This document shows, piece by piece, positions 42,248 through 51,320 of a DNA stretch of 64,000 nt. The notes beneath the pieces are model-generated. The model was not told the DNA's origin. It did not search any database and saw only the letters and a list, made by a program, of their open reading frames with translations. This DNA is from Acetobacterium wieringae (GTDB lineage: Bacteria > Bacillota > Clostridia > Eubacteriales > Eubacteriaceae). The position numbers and the translations under genes were made by a program. The first letter of the stretch is position 1. Each line of letters opens with the position of its first letter. Location of the stretch: positions 1-64,000 of the forward strand of contig NZ_LKEU01000037.1 in NCBI RefSeq assembly GCF_001766835.1, given 5' to 3'.

Positions 42248-42437
42248 GACGGTGCTTTTACAACACCGTCTCAGACTGTCAAAAAAGCTAACCCAGTACC
42301 GACAATTGTTAGATCATGTTGTACGCATCGGAGCGGACACGGCAGAGCCTGTCCGATTCCGCAGCGTACAACAGATTACCAATTGGTCGGTACGGTAGTT
42401 TATCGACAACCTCTGACGGTGCTTTTACAGCACCGTC
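42248..42437. repeat. Nested palindromic repeat flanked by duplicated hairpins
   Basis: A hairpin GACGGTG-9-CACCGTC at 42248-42270 recurs with one change at 42415-42437. Between them, 42296-42393 is an imperfect palindrome: GTACCGACAATTG pairs with CAATTGGTCGGTAC (one bulge), inside it TTGTACGC pairs with GCGTACAA, and the centre has GGACA/TGTCC. The whole lies between lemA and the DUF2207 gene. It may be a repetitive extragenic palindrome that inserted beside or duplicated a terminator-like hairpin. Confidence 0.6.
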
Positions 42438-42464
42438 TTTATAAACTTTTGGGAGGTAAACCAT

Positions 42465-44390
42465 GTGAAAAAGCAAATCAAACCGATCATTCTGACACTT
42501 CTTGTCTTTCTTGTTTTAGGAAGTATTTTTCCGGGAAGCACCTTTGCCCAGGAATATTTTGATATCAACCAGTATGATGTTACCATGAACGTTCAGGAAA
42601 ACCACGCCTATCAGGTTCAGGAAAACATCACGGTCACCTTTACAGAGCCCCGCCACGGCATCTATCGCTATATTCCTTATAGCGGGACATTTTATCGGGA
42701 GATCAACGGACAGCCGGTAGAAACATCCTACAATGCCCGGTTAATTGATGTCACTGTGGATAATTTTAATTATGAGACCTCCACAGAAAATGGCAATGTC
42801 GTGATTCAAATTGGGGATGGCGACAAATATGTCAGCGGCACCCAAACGTATCCGATTTCCTACGTCTGGAATCCCGGCGATGACAAAATTGACAGTATGG
42901 ATGATGTGTACTTTAACATTATTCCCCAGAATTGGGATACCAGCATTGAAAACGCCCATTTCAAAATTATCATGCCAAAGCCCTTTGATCCAACTCAGGT
43001 AGAATTTATCTCCGGCGGCTACGGCAGCAACATCACCGATGCTGTTGATTTTACCGTCAGCGGAAACACCATTGAGGGCACTTTAAACCGGCCCCTTTCC
43101 AATTATCAAGGAGTCACCCTTAAAATCAATCTGCCAAACGGGTATTTTGTCGGTGCCTTTACAGGCGATGAGTTTCTCCCCTTTATGTATCTTATTTTTG
43201 GCCTGTCCCTGCTTGGCGGTGCCTTGATTTGGCTCTTCACCGGACGGGATAAAAAACCGGTGGAAACCGTAGAATTCTATCCGCCACAGAATTTTACCCC
43301 CTCCCAAATCGGTTTTATTGTCGATGGTGCCCTGGATAAACCAGAGGTTATGTCTCTACTGATGTATTGGGCCGATAAGGGTTATATGACCATTGAACAG
43401 GTTGACAAGAAAAAATTCATCTTCCATAAGGTTAAAAATCTTCCCGAAAACGCTGAAGATTTTGAGCATACCTTGTTCAATAATCTTTTTGATCAAAAAG
43501 ACAGTTTTTCAACCGTCAGTGTTCCAGCCAGTTTTTACGACACCATCGTGGCCACCAAAGAACAGATTAAAAGTTATTTTGATCTCCCTGATCATCAAAT
43601 CTTTACTCCAGCTTCAAAAATCGGTCTGGCGGTCATCAGTATTTTTATGACGCTGCCGCTTTTAGCTTATGTCATTAATGGCGCCTATAAACTTGGCATG
43701 CTGACCTCATTTTTTGAAGGTCTGATTTTTATCGGGATTGTCGCCTGTTTTGCCGCTGCTCCCACGATTGTCGGCGCTAATATTATCACCTCTGCCCTGC
43801 GCAATCGCAAGGGTGTAGCCCGAAAAAAAACAGTGGGACGCCTGATCCTGGGAATTATAATCCTGTTTGTAGCGATGCTCCTGTTACTCGTTGTTAATTT
43901 TCTCTTGGAATACAATTCACTTCTGCCAGCACTGTTGGCACTTGGAGCTACCTTCGGCACCGCCTTTTTTCAAATTATTGCTACCCAGCGAACAGAAACG
44001 GGTCGGTTATGGTTGGGTCAGGTACTTGGCTTTAAAAACTTTATTGAGAAAGCTGAAAAAGACCGGATTCTGGCCCTGGTCAATGAAAACCCCCAGTATT
44101 TTTTCAATATTTTGCCCTACGCCTATGTATTGGGGGTAACCGACAAATGGGCCAAAAATTTTGAGTCGATTGCCATTGAGCAGCCCAACTGGTATTATGG
44201 CACCACTTACGGCAACAATTTTACTTCAGTGTTATTCGTATCGAGTTTAATGCGAAGCATGAACACAATCACATCGGATATTATTGTTCCGCCCAACTCC
44301 GGATCCGGAGGATTTGGCAGTGGCGGCTTCTCCGGCGGCGGTGGTTTCTCCGGCGGCGGTGGCGGCGGTGGCGGCGGTGGCAGCTGGTAA
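42465..44390 (+). CDS. DUF2207 membrane protein with glycine-rich tail
   Basis: A 641-residue predicted membrane protein. A signal peptide (LTLLVFLVLGSIFPGSTFAQ) precedes an extracytoplasmic domain (residues ~30-230) of DUF2207 type. A transmembrane helix near 240-260 (FMYLIFGLSLLGGALIWLF), a cytoplasmic part, and three or four helices near 390-520 follow. The C-terminus ends in a run of glycines broken by SGGFS and closes with SW. The start is GTG 42465 with GGGAGG 8 bases upstream. Function unknown, frequently paired with LemA; surface or envelope maintenance is plausible. Confidence 0.85.
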   Translation: MKKQIKPIILTLLVFLVLGSIFPGSTFAQEYFDINQYDVTMNVQENHAYQVQENITVTFTEPRHGIYRYIPYSGTFYREINGQPVETSYNARLIDVTVDNFNYETSTENGNVVIQIGDGDKYVSGTQTYPISYVWNPGDDKIDSMDDVYFNIIPQNWDTSIENAHFKIIMPKPFDPTQVEFISGGYGSNITDAVDFTVSGNTIEGTLNRPLSNYQGVTLKINLPNGYFVGAFTGDEFLPFMYLIFGLSLLGGALIWLFTGRDKKPVETVEFYPPQNFTPSQIGFIVDGALDKPEVMSLLMYWADKGYMTIEQVDKKKFIFHKVKNLPENAEDFEHTLFNNLFDQKDSFSTVSVPASFYDTIVATKEQIKSYFDLPDHQIFTPASKIGLAVISIFMTLPLLAYVINGAYKLGMLTSFFEGLIFIGIVACFAAAPTIVGANIITSALRNRKGVARKKTVGRLILGIIILFVAMLLLLVVNFLLEYNSLLPALLALGATFGTAFFQIIATQRTETGRLWLGQVLGFKNFIEKAEKDRILALVNENPQYFFNILPYAYVLGVTDKWAKNFESIAIEQPNWYYGTTYGNNFTSVLFVSSLMRSMNTITSDIIVPPNSGSGGFGSGGFSGGGGFSGGGGGGGGGGSW

Positions 44391-44434
44391 GGCGCTTTCT
44401 TTCACCGAGTATAATCAACAAAATATCATGCTTT

Positions 44435-44475
44435 AAAAAAACGCCAGAGCATATCACATTGCTCCGGCGTTTTTT
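44435..44475. terminator. Bidirectional terminator
   Basis: AACGCC-A-GAGC pairs with GCTC-C-GGCGTT around 44440-44471, with A and T runs outside, between the convergent DUF2207 and SorC genes. Confidence 0.8.
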
Positions 44476-44478
44476 GTA

Positions 44479-45414
44479 TTAGACGTTTTTTTGTTCATCC
44501 ATTTGTTTGATTACGTCACTTGCCAACGCTTCAGTGATCACCAAATGCTTAATATACCCAGTTTTTAAACCACTGATTACTGAAAAAACGTTGGCTTCCT
44601 GGGGTACAAATCCAATCACATCGCGTACTCGGGCCAACAGATCAAGCGGAATTTGGATCGAATAGTCCTCATCACTCCGTATCTGTTTCCCCTGGGGATT
44701 AAAAAAATATGAAAGCAGGCAGCCCACCGCTTTTTCATCGATCAGTTTTTTTCCAAACCGCATCGCCGACCCATGATCCGGTACGGAAGGATAGCTGCCC
44801 AGGGTTATAAACGCCGTCGTAAGTCGTCGCCAATAATCCTCAACTTGTTTAAAATCGTCCGACTCCATCACTTCCAGTTGTTCCTCTGCCGTGGCAGAGA
44901 TAGCCGGGCAATTAAGATACTCCCCGTGATAGCCGGTTTTATCGGCAAGCTCTTTGACCAGTTCATCGGGATGGTATCCCTGTTGCGGTGCTGTTATTGC
45001 ACCGATTAATGGGCAGATTATTCCAACGCTGATCCCCCCCCGTTTTTGCTGGGGTAAAGCAGAAATTACTTTGTTGGTATTATAACCCCAACCCAGCCCC
45101 AACAGCTTCGCTTTGGGTAAGAATTCCAGTAAAACTTCAGCACCGGTCTGATAAAGATCCTCCGGGAGTGAGACCACGTGACAACTTTTGAGATTAAAAC
45201 GGTCACACAACTCGTTACCGAGTCCTCTGATTGTGCGATAGTAGGATAAGACATCAATTTTTACAATACCTGCTTTTCTGGCCTTATTCAGAAGATAGCT
45301 AACCGCAGGTCGGGATATCGCCAATTCGTTGGCAATCTCCGACTGGGTTTTATTTTGCTCATAATACAATTGAGCGACATGGATTAAACGGGACAATTCT
45401 TTTTCTTTCAACAA
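44479..45414 (-). CDS. SorC-family transcriptional regulator 1
   Basis: A 311-residue regulator: N-terminal helix-turn-helix (NKTQSEIANELAISRPAVSY) and C-terminal sugar-phosphate-binding domain with LLGLGWGYNTNKVISALP and ITLGSYPSVPDHGSAMRFG. The SorC/DeoR-C family, including LsrR, senses phosphorylated sugars. TTG is the start codon (45414 or 45411), after GAGGTGG. A close paralogue lies at 54448-55371, adjacent to a dhaK operon. Likely targets are its own gene and the nearby dhaK-like gene. Own promoter at 45448-45476. Confidence 0.88.
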   Translation of the reverse strand: MLKEKELSRLIHVAQLYYEQNKTQSEIANELAISRPAVSYLLNKARKAGIVKIDVLSYYRTIRGLGNELCDRFNLKSCHVVSLPEDLYQTGAEVLLEFLPKAKLLGLGWGYNTNKVISALPQQKRGGISVGIICPLIGAITAPQQGYHPDELVKELADKTGYHGEYLNCPAISATAEEQLEVMESDDFKQVEDYWRRLTTAFITLGSYPSVPDHGSAMRFGKKLIDEKAVGCLLSYFFNPQGKQIRSDEDYSIQIPLDLLARVRDVIGFVPQEANVFSVISGLKTGYIKHLVITEALASDVIKQMDEQKNV

Positions 45415-45447
45415 ACCACCTCAACCTAACGCTATAAATGCCTGTAT

Positions 45448-45476
45448 AATATATCGCATCCACTGGCTTTTGTCAA
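45448..45476 (-). promoter_or_regulatory. Promoter of SorC gene 1
   Basis: Minus strand: TTGACA (45476-45471), 17 bases, TATATT (45453-45448). Same elements and spacing as the promoter of the SorC paralogue. Confidence 0.75.
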
Positions 45477-45525
45477 TTTTACAAAGACCATTTTTCACTG
45501 CTTGTATGGTTGTGATCAGAGTACA

Positions 45526-46386
45526 CTAATCCAGCGGAATCAGAATTGTGCATTTAAAGCGGTCATCAAGAATTTGATAAACCATATTTCCTTGGTAACT
45601 TTTTAAGACTTGTTTAACATTAGAAATCCCGTATCCATAATGATCTGCGTCATTCCGCTTGCTGCTTACAATATTGTTTCCTGACTTTTGAATCGTTTTT
45701 TCATCAACCGTGTTTTCGATATCAATCAGTAAGCTCTCCCGCTTATAATACATATTAAACTTAATGATTTTTTCCTGATTCCGTCGGCAATCCCGCATAC
45801 ACCCCTCAATGGCATTATCGAGGAGATTTCCCAAAATGATGGATAAATCAATGCTGTTAATCTTCAGTTTTTCTGGAATGGCAATGTAGTGGACAAAATT
45901 AATCTGATGATCGGCGGCAACCTTAATCTTATAATTCAGCAGTGCATCCACCACATGATTTCCTGATCGGTTCAGATCTGCAGAATTTTGGAGCAGTTCG
46001 TGAAATTGCCGCAGATAATTTTCAATTTCATCACTGGCATGGTTTTTGATCAAATACTCCAGCGTAATCAGATGATTATTCATATCATGCCACAATCCCC
46101 GTACTTCGTGGTTCTTTTCGAGCATTTCTTTGTAGTGCTTCTGTTGCAGTTCCAATTGGGCATTAGCATTTTTATATTGATTGATCTTTTCCGATTCATG
46201 CTCGAGAACATTTAAGATCACAAAAATAACGACGTTGATGTAGACCAGGGCCCCTAGAGAAACAATCCCCAGCAGATGCCGGTTATCAGCATGAACATCA
46301 ATAAAGTAGAGGTTCAAACCGATAATGAAACTGATAAACGGAATACTAAAGAGCATCATATTCCGAATGATTAATGAAGCTTTCAT
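45526..46386 (-). CDS. Sensor histidine kinase, GHKL type (AgrC/LytS-like)
   Basis: A 286-residue kinase with two N-terminal transmembrane helices (residues ~8-28 and 38-60), a coiled coil, the phosphoacceptor region VRGLWHDMNNHLITLEYLI (His in WHD), and a GHKL ATPase domain with LGNLLDNAIEGC (N box) and GYGISNVKQVL (G box). With its partner regulator it forms a LytTR-type two-component system, a group often linked to peptide or cell-cell signals. No signal peptide gene is adjacent. Overlaps the response regulator stop by 4 bases. Confidence 0.88.
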   Translation of the reverse strand: MKASLIIRNMMLFSIPFISFIIGLNLYFIDVHADNRHLLGIVSLGALVYINVVIFVILNVLEHESEKINQYKNANAQLELQQKHYKEMLEKNHEVRGLWHDMNNHLITLEYLIKNHASDEIENYLRQFHELLQNSADLNRSGNHVVDALLNYKIKVAADHQINFVHYIAIPEKLKINSIDLSIILGNLLDNAIEGCMRDCRRNQEKIIKFNMYYKRESLLIDIENTVDEKTIQKSGNNIVSSKRNDADHYGYGISNVKQVLKSYQGNMVYQILDDRFKCTILIPLD

Positions 46387-47096
46387 TCGATTAATCCTGC
46401 CATGTACCGGGTAAAAGCATCGTATACTTTCTGATTTCGTTTGGGACTAATCGGAATCATCGTACCATTTTTCAAAATTGCAGTTTTTGTTTTGATGCTC
46501 TTGACATTTTTCAAATGAATAATATAAGATCGGTGGCACAAGACAAACCGCAACGAATCCAATTCTTTTTCCAGTGCTGAAATCGTATAATAGTATTCAT
46601 ATTCGGACTCGAAGGTTGCTACTTTAATTTTTCGACCGAGACTCTCAAAATATAAAATCTCATCACATTTTATAAATACGCGTTCATTATTTATTTCGAT
46701 TTCATGATAATTATTCTTTGACAACCTGATATCATGCTCAAGTTTCTCCAAAACATGAAACACCTTTTCTTCCGGCAGTGGCTTTAATAAAAAATCACTG
46801 GCATTAACCGAATAGCCTTGGATGGCATATTCAATTAATGAGGTTGTAATAATAATCCGCACTGTTGCATTGGTTTTTCTGATTTCATTAGCAACATCTA
46901 TTCCATCCTCGTTATCCAACCGCATATCAAGAAAAATAATGTCAAATTTTATGCCCGTGCGATTGGCTTCAACAAGTTCATAGCCATGCTTAAATGTGGT
47001 CAAACAATACTCTGCTTCAAATGGATACCGTCCAATTAAATCTACCAGAATTTTTTTATGTTGTTCCTCATCTTCGCAAATCGCAATTTTCAACAT
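46383..47096 (-). CDS. LytTR-family response regulator
   Basis: A 237-residue response regulator. The receiver domain (1-125) has acidic pocket CEDEEQHK, phospho-acceptor DIIFLDMRLDNEDG and the conserved K in FLLKPLPEEK. The LytTR DNA-binding domain (~140-237) shows ILYFESLGRKIKVATFE and FVLCHRSYIIHLKNVKSI. First gene of the pair; the kinase follows with an overlap. Target genes unknown; the divergent dhaK-like gene is a candidate because the start sites face each other. Confidence 0.9.
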   Translation of the reverse strand: MLKIAICEDEEQHKKILVDLIGRYPFEAEYCLTTFKHGYELVEANRTGIKFDIIFLDMRLDNEDGIDVANEIRKTNATVRIIITTSLIEYAIQGYSVNASDFLLKPLPEEKVFHVLEKLEHDIRLSKNNYHEIEINNERVFIKCDEILYFESLGRKIKVATFESEYEYYYTISALEKELDSLRFVLCHRSYIIHLKNVKSIKTKTAILKNGTMIPISPKRNQKVYDAFTRYMAGLIE

Positions 47097-47372
47097 TCTT
47101 TCACCTTTTTCTATCCATAATCTTATCTTAATTAATTAATATATTATATCTTATAACCGTCCGGGTTACAATCTTTTACGTTCATTTAAACCATAGTTTT
47201 GATTTTGGTGACATTAGATTTAGTTTTCATGACATCGATATTGTTTTAATCAACAATATTTGCTAATATTTTATCAATCCAATACCGTGCTGATTTTATC
47301 CCAGTTCTGGATACTTACCCAGGATCAGTTTTGGGGCACCACCATTCAAACTCTAATAAAGGAACCTCTGTC
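47097..47372. other. Divergent control region between the response regulator and dhaK-like gene 1
   Basis: 276 bases with an AT-rich stretch next to the regulator gene and an 8-bp inverted repeat at 47238-47259. No RNA gene or ORF with a ribosome site is visible. Promoters must lie here, but no near-consensus pair stood out. Confidence 0.4.
47238..47259. promoter_or_regulatory. Inverted repeat, possible operator of dhaK-like gene 1
   Basis: ATATTGTT-TTAATC-AACAATAT, a perfect 8-bp dyad 114 bases upstream of the start. Related to the ATAAC...GTTAT dyad at the SorC 2 promoter, so a SorC or LytTR site is possible. Confidence 0.45.
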
Positions 47373-48371
47373 ATGAATCTGAAAAAGTTTATTAATAAAC
47401 CAGAAAATATCACTTCCGAATTACTTGAAGGCCTTGCTCTTGCCAATCCCTTTCTACTTGAGGTAAAACCAAATAACCTTGTTATCAACAAGGGCCTAAA
47501 AACCGCTAACCGGGTTACCATCGTCGCCTTGGGAGGATCGGGTAATGAGCCAGCACTGGAGGGATTTGTTGGTGAAGGAATGATTGACATTGCTGTTGTT
47601 GGCGATATTTTTGCAGCACCAGGGCATAAGGCAGTCCTCGAGGCGCTTCAACTTGCAGACAAGGGCAAGGGGACTCTTTTAGTTGTGTTAAATCATGCCG
47701 CCGACATGCTGGTTGGCACCCGTACCATGGAAGAGGCAAACAGAATCGGTATGAAGGTATCAATGGTTGTAACCCGAGAAGACGTGGCCTATGCACCACG
47801 TTGTGATGCCGACAGACGCCGGGGGCTGGTGGGCTGTGTCCCACTTTATAAAATTGTTGGTGCTGCTGCTGCTCTGGGAAAATCACTCCATGAGATTACC
47901 GCTATTGCTCAGAATTTTGCCGATAACATGGCAACCATTGCGGTAGCCAATAAAACTGCGACCCATCCCCAAAATGGTTCAGCTTTTGCCATCCTCGGTA
48001 CCGATGAAATGGAAATTGGGATGGGCCAGCATGGCGAAGGCGGCGGTGGTCGACACAAAATGAAAACTGCCGATGAAACAGCCATCCTGATGACAGATTT
48101 ACTGATTGACGATTTAAGCCTATGTGCTGGTGAAGAGATCATGGTTATTGTCAATGGAACCGGAGCCACCACCGTTATGGAAATGTTGATTATTTTCAGA
48201 TGTGTGCACAAATATCTGAGCTCCAAGGGCATCCGGATTGTGGCCAATTGGGTTGAAGAAGTTCTGACGGTTCAGGAACAAGCAGGCTTTCAGTTATTTT
48301 TTGCTCGCATGAATGAACAGTACCTCGAATATTGGAACGCCCCGGCACGCACGCCCTATTTGGTGCGATAG
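47373..48371 (+). CDS. DhaK-like dihydroxyacetone kinase subunit, paralogue 1 (altered active site)
   Basis: A 332-residue protein closely similar to the DhaK at 56595-57593. The covalent substrate-binding histidine is kept (GMGQHGEGGGG, His220), as is the Asp of LNHAADMLVG. The catalytic His of the GGSGHEP motif, equivalent to His56 of E. coli DhaK, is Asn58 here (GGSGNEP). It may therefore bind ketose without efficient catalysis, like a DhaQ-type sensor. No dhaL gene is adjacent. ATG 47373 gives the same N-terminus as the paralogue; AAAGGA lies 9-10 bases upstream, and the longer frame to 47331 is rejected. Confidence 0.85.
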   Translation: MNLKKFINKPENITSELLEGLALANPFLLEVKPNNLVINKGLKTANRVTIVALGGSGNEPALEGFVGEGMIDIAVVGDIFAAPGHKAVLEALQLADKGKGTLLVVLNHAADMLVGTRTMEEANRIGMKVSMVVTREDVAYAPRCDADRRRGLVGCVPLYKIVGAAAALGKSLHEITAIAQNFADNMATIAVANKTATHPQNGSAFAILGTDEMEIGMGQHGEGGGGRHKMKTADETAILMTDLLIDDLSLCAGEEIMVIVNGTGATTVMEMLIIFRCVHKYLSSKGIRIVANWVEEVLTVQEQAGFQLFFARMNEQYLEYWNAPARTPYLVR

Positions 48372-48488
48372 CCGATATGTATTCTACTAGAAGTACCCAC
48401 AGCGAACTTTGCGATTGTTAATCGTTCACAGAAAATAATTTCATTTTTGTCTCCCACTTTTTTATCAATCGGTGTCTTAATCAAAATT

Positions 48489-48521
48489 AGCCCCTGCAAA
48501 TTATCTGAATTTGCAGGGGCT
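48489..48521. terminator. Bidirectional terminator
   Basis: AGCCCCTGCAAATT (48489-48502) pairs perfectly with AATTTGCAGGGGCT (48508-48521), between the convergent dhaK-like and FGGY kinase genes. Confidence 0.85.
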
Positions 48522-48626
48522 ATGATTTCATAATACTCTATTTTTTTGGAACAAACATCAAATCATTATGTTCCGATCAGTAAGACTAACCATAAACCTT
48601 CTGTCATGATGCTATTTTGATTACCC

Positions 48627-50114
48627 CTAGTAGTTCCAGTTCATTGAACGCTTAATGGCTTCCTGCCATCCATCATATGCTTTGTTGCGTTTCTCAGCAA
48701 CGATTTCCGGGGTAAAGCTTGCTTCAATCGTCAGGGCTGCATCAAAATCTGCTTCTTTCCATAACCCAACATAAAGTCCTGCCATTTCTGCCGCACCTAA
48801 ACTGGTTGCCTCTACCGAGAATGGACGGTCTACCTGAACATCCATCATATCCGCCATCATTTGCGCCAATAGGTTGTTTTTTGAGGCTCCGCCGTCAATC
48901 CGTATCGCTTTCATCTTTATGCCAGCTTCATTAGCCACAACATCCATAATATCTTTTAGTCTAAAGGCGATCCCTTCCAGGGTGGCACGGATCAGATGGG
49001 CTTTCTTCGTTCCCCGGGTGATGCCAAATATCGTTCCCCGGGCAAAAGGATCATGATAAGGAGCGCTCAATCCTGCCAGGGCTGGAACAAAGTACACCCC
49101 ATTGGTATCTTCTACGGATCGGGCCAGGGCTTCAGTATCACTGGACTCGGCAATCACTTCCAAGCCGTCTCTCAACCATTGAACGGCAGAACCAGTCACC
49201 GATTCATATCCTTCCAGGGCATACGTCATCACATTTCCAAGTTTCCAGGCAATAACCGTATTCAGTCCCTGATCAGAAATGACGCATTCGGTACCAACGT
49301 TGATATCCAAAAATGAGCCCGTACCATTGGTGATTTTTCCGGTGCCTGCCGTTCGGCATCCCTGGGCAAATAAGGCCGCATGTTGGTCAGCAATCACACC
49401 GGTAATCGGAATTTCTGCACCCAGAATATCTTTCTGCACGACTCCATAATCTCCGGAGTCCGTAATGATTTCTGGAAATATTTTTGTATCAATGCCAAGA
49501 AAAGCAAGGAATTCCTCATACCATTTCCCGGTTCTTAAATCAAGGCTGCCCATAACCGAGGCATTGGAATAACTGACGGCATGTTTTTTTCCACCGGTTA
49601 ATTTCCAGATCAGCCAGGTATCGATGGTACCAAAGAGGGCTTCGCCAGTCGCAATTTTTTCTTTGATCAGAGGCACATTATTAATGTACCAATTCAGCAT
49701 CATCGAAGAATAAACCGGTCCCAATGTCCAACCGGTGGTCTTTCTTGCTTTTTCGCCCCATTCGCCAGCATTTAATTCCTGACAGAAGGCGGCGGTTCGG
49801 GTATCCTGCCAAACGATGGCATTGTATAAGGGTTCACCGGTTAGCTTATCCCATACCAAACATGTTGCCCGCTGATTGGTAATCCCGATGCAGGCAATTT
49901 CTTCCGGTGAAATCATGGCCTCGCCAATCGCCTTTTGACACATAGCCACGCTTTTTTCGTAAATTTCCACGGCGTCATGCTCGACCTTGTCTTCACTGGG
50001 GGTGTACTGGGTGAATTCTTCATAACTCTGAGCTACAATTTGCAGTTTTTGATTGAAAATCAAAGCTCGCGTACCGGAGGTTCCTTCATCAATGACGAGT
50101 ACATACTTTTTCAT
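48627..50114 (-). CDS. FGGY-family kinase, glycerol-kinase-like with altered substrate residues
   Basis: A 495-residue carbohydrate kinase of GlpK length. Motifs: VIDEGTSGTRALIF (phosphate loop), TNQRATCLVWDKLTG, IADQHAALFAQ (catalytic Asp), KITNGTGSFLDIN and IDGGASKNNLLAQ. In E. coli GlpK, glycerol is held by Arg83, Glu84, Tyr135 and Asp245; here Glu84 corresponds to Ala83 (NQRAT) and Tyr135 to Val134 (GPVYSS). Arg and Asp are kept. I infer a polyol or sugar other than, or besides, glycerol. AAAAGGAG precedes the ATG. It lies 297 bases downstream of the methyltransferase operon on the same strand. Confidence 0.8.
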   Translation of the reverse strand: MKKYVLVIDEGTSGTRALIFNQKLQIVAQSYEEFTQYTPSEDKVEHDAVEIYEKSVAMCQKAIGEAMISPEEIACIGITNQRATCLVWDKLTGEPLYNAIVWQDTRTAAFCQELNAGEWGEKARKTTGWTLGPVYSSMMLNWYINNVPLIKEKIATGEALFGTIDTWLIWKLTGGKKHAVSYSNASVMGSLDLRTGKWYEEFLAFLGIDTKIFPEIITDSGDYGVVQKDILGAEIPITGVIADQHAALFAQGCRTAGTGKITNGTGSFLDINVGTECVISDQGLNTVIAWKLGNVMTYALEGYESVTGSAVQWLRDGLEVIAESSDTEALARSVEDTNGVYFVPALAGLSAPYHDPFARGTIFGITRGTKKAHLIRATLEGIAFRLKDIMDVVANEAGIKMKAIRIDGGASKNNLLAQMMADMMDVQVDRPFSVEATSLGAAEMAGLYVGLWKEADFDAALTIEASFTPEIVAEKRNKAYDGWQEAIKRSMNWNY

Positions 50115-50411
50115 TTCTTACTCCTTTTAAATTTAATTTATGTAATTCCTAACATGATTTACTAAAATGTCTGTGTGTATTCATTGGTCCTAATCGCAAA
50201 CAAACGTTTACATCTTCGTTTCGATAAGTCAATCCCTGACGTTGCCTTAGAATGAAAAATAATGGTTTGTTTTGATTGCAAAATAGGGAATGCAAACAAA
50301 TAAATTGGAGGGCATGGGCTAACTGAATTAACACTTTGATTTTTAGCATCCAATCTATTCCAAGGCAACTTCAGAGATTGACATGATTCATTTCGTTAAA
50401 ACGTACGTCCG
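50115..50411. other. Intergenic region upstream of the FGGY kinase gene
   Basis: 297 bases holding a cre-like site (50199-50213). Short frames on both strands lack ribosome sites. No terminator hairpin of note after the methyltransferase gene, so read-through into the kinase gene is possible. Confidence 0.4.
50199..50213 (-). promoter_or_regulatory. cre-like catabolite control site
   Basis: Minus strand ATGTAAACGTTTGTT differs from the CcpA consensus WTGNAANCGNWNNCW at one position. It lies about 85-100 bases before the FGGY kinase start, a usual place for catabolite repression of kinase genes. Confidence 0.4.
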
Positions 50412-51224
50412 TCAGACTTTCTTTTTATTTGGACTAATGATCCCGGTACGAAATGCTTTACTGTACCTTCGGCAATTCCGGTCTTGTCCAAGTAGCGCAT
50501 CGGTCGCAAAAATTGTTGCCATCATATCTTTGTTCGTTGGATCCATTACCGCTGAATCCATTCCCGCTTGAATTGCCAGTGCCATGAAGGTTCGATTAAC
50601 CTGAGCCCGTCCTGGCAACCCAAATGAAATGTTACTTAATCCTGACGTAATATGTATGTCCGGGTACACAGCTCTGATCGCTCTGATTTCCGCCATGAAA
50701 TTTATAAACGATTCGTTATCAGTCGCCAGTGCCAATAAACAGGGATCAAGATGAATCCGATCCGGTGCAATGCCGTATTTTGCTGCTTTTTCAACCATTA
50801 TTTCGGTGATCTTTACCTTCGTTTCAACATCTTTGGGAATTCCATGATCATCGCAGGTTAAGCCGACTATTTCCCATGCGGTTCCTGCCAGCAACGCCAA
50901 CAACACGTCACATTTATCTCCCTCCCCCGAAATTGAATTCAGCAATCCTGGTTGTTTCGCATATTTAAAAACAGCTTCAATAACCCGGGGGTTGGGGCTG
51001 TCAATGCACAGTGGTGTCTCAGTGGCCTCCTGAACAACATCCATGAGCCATTTCAGGGCTTCGATCTCCAGTTCCGGTGCGGTACTGGCGCAAACATCAA
51101 GATAATCTGCACCCGCCTCTGCCTGCGTGATCGCCAGGTTAGCGATAAAAGCGGAATCTCTTTTTTCAATAGCGTCTTTGACCAACGGAATGGTTCCGTT
51201 AATTTTTTCTCCGATAATTATCAT
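50412..51224 (-). CDS. Methyltetrahydrofolate-type methyltransferase (MT II, pterin-binding, AcsE/MtvA-like)
   Basis: A 270-residue TIM-barrel pterin-binding protein. Marks: MIIIGEKINGTIPLVKDAI, AEAGADYLDVCAS, PLCIDSPNPRVIEA, NSISGEGDKC and HITSGLSNISFGLP, all typical of corrinoid:tetrahydrofolate methyltransferases. In acetogen demethylase systems this subunit moves the methyl group from the corrinoid protein to tetrahydrofolate for the Wood-Ljungdahl pathway. It is the last gene of a three-gene operon (96 bases after the corrinoid protein gene). Confidence 0.88.
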   Translation of the reverse strand: MIIIGEKINGTIPLVKDAIEKRDSAFIANLAITQAEAGADYLDVCASTAPELEIEALKWLMDVVQEATETPLCIDSPNPRVIEAVFKYAKQPGLLNSISGEGDKCDVLLALLAGTAWEIVGLTCDDHGIPKDVETKVKITEIMVEKAAKYGIAPDRIHLDPCLLALATDNESFINFMAEIRAIRAVYPDIHITSGLSNISFGLPGRAQVNRTFMALAIQAGMDSAVMDPTNKDMMATIFATDALLGQDRNCRRYSKAFRTGIISPNKKKV

Positions 51225-51320
51225 GTCTTCTCCTGTGTACTGGTTGTTGCATTTTTACTTTACAAAAGTGATTTATGCAACAACCACAATTGGTTTTCTT
51301 TATTCTGATTTAGCTAGTTG

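Noticed and set aside
42248..42437. CRISPR-like array
   Set aside because: Only two copies of a hairpin with a palindromic middle; no regular spacers and no cas genes in the window.
50149..50368. Short minus-strand ORFs upstream of the FGGY kinase gene
   Set aside because: No ribosome site and no recognisable domain; the region is better read as a control region with a cre-like site.
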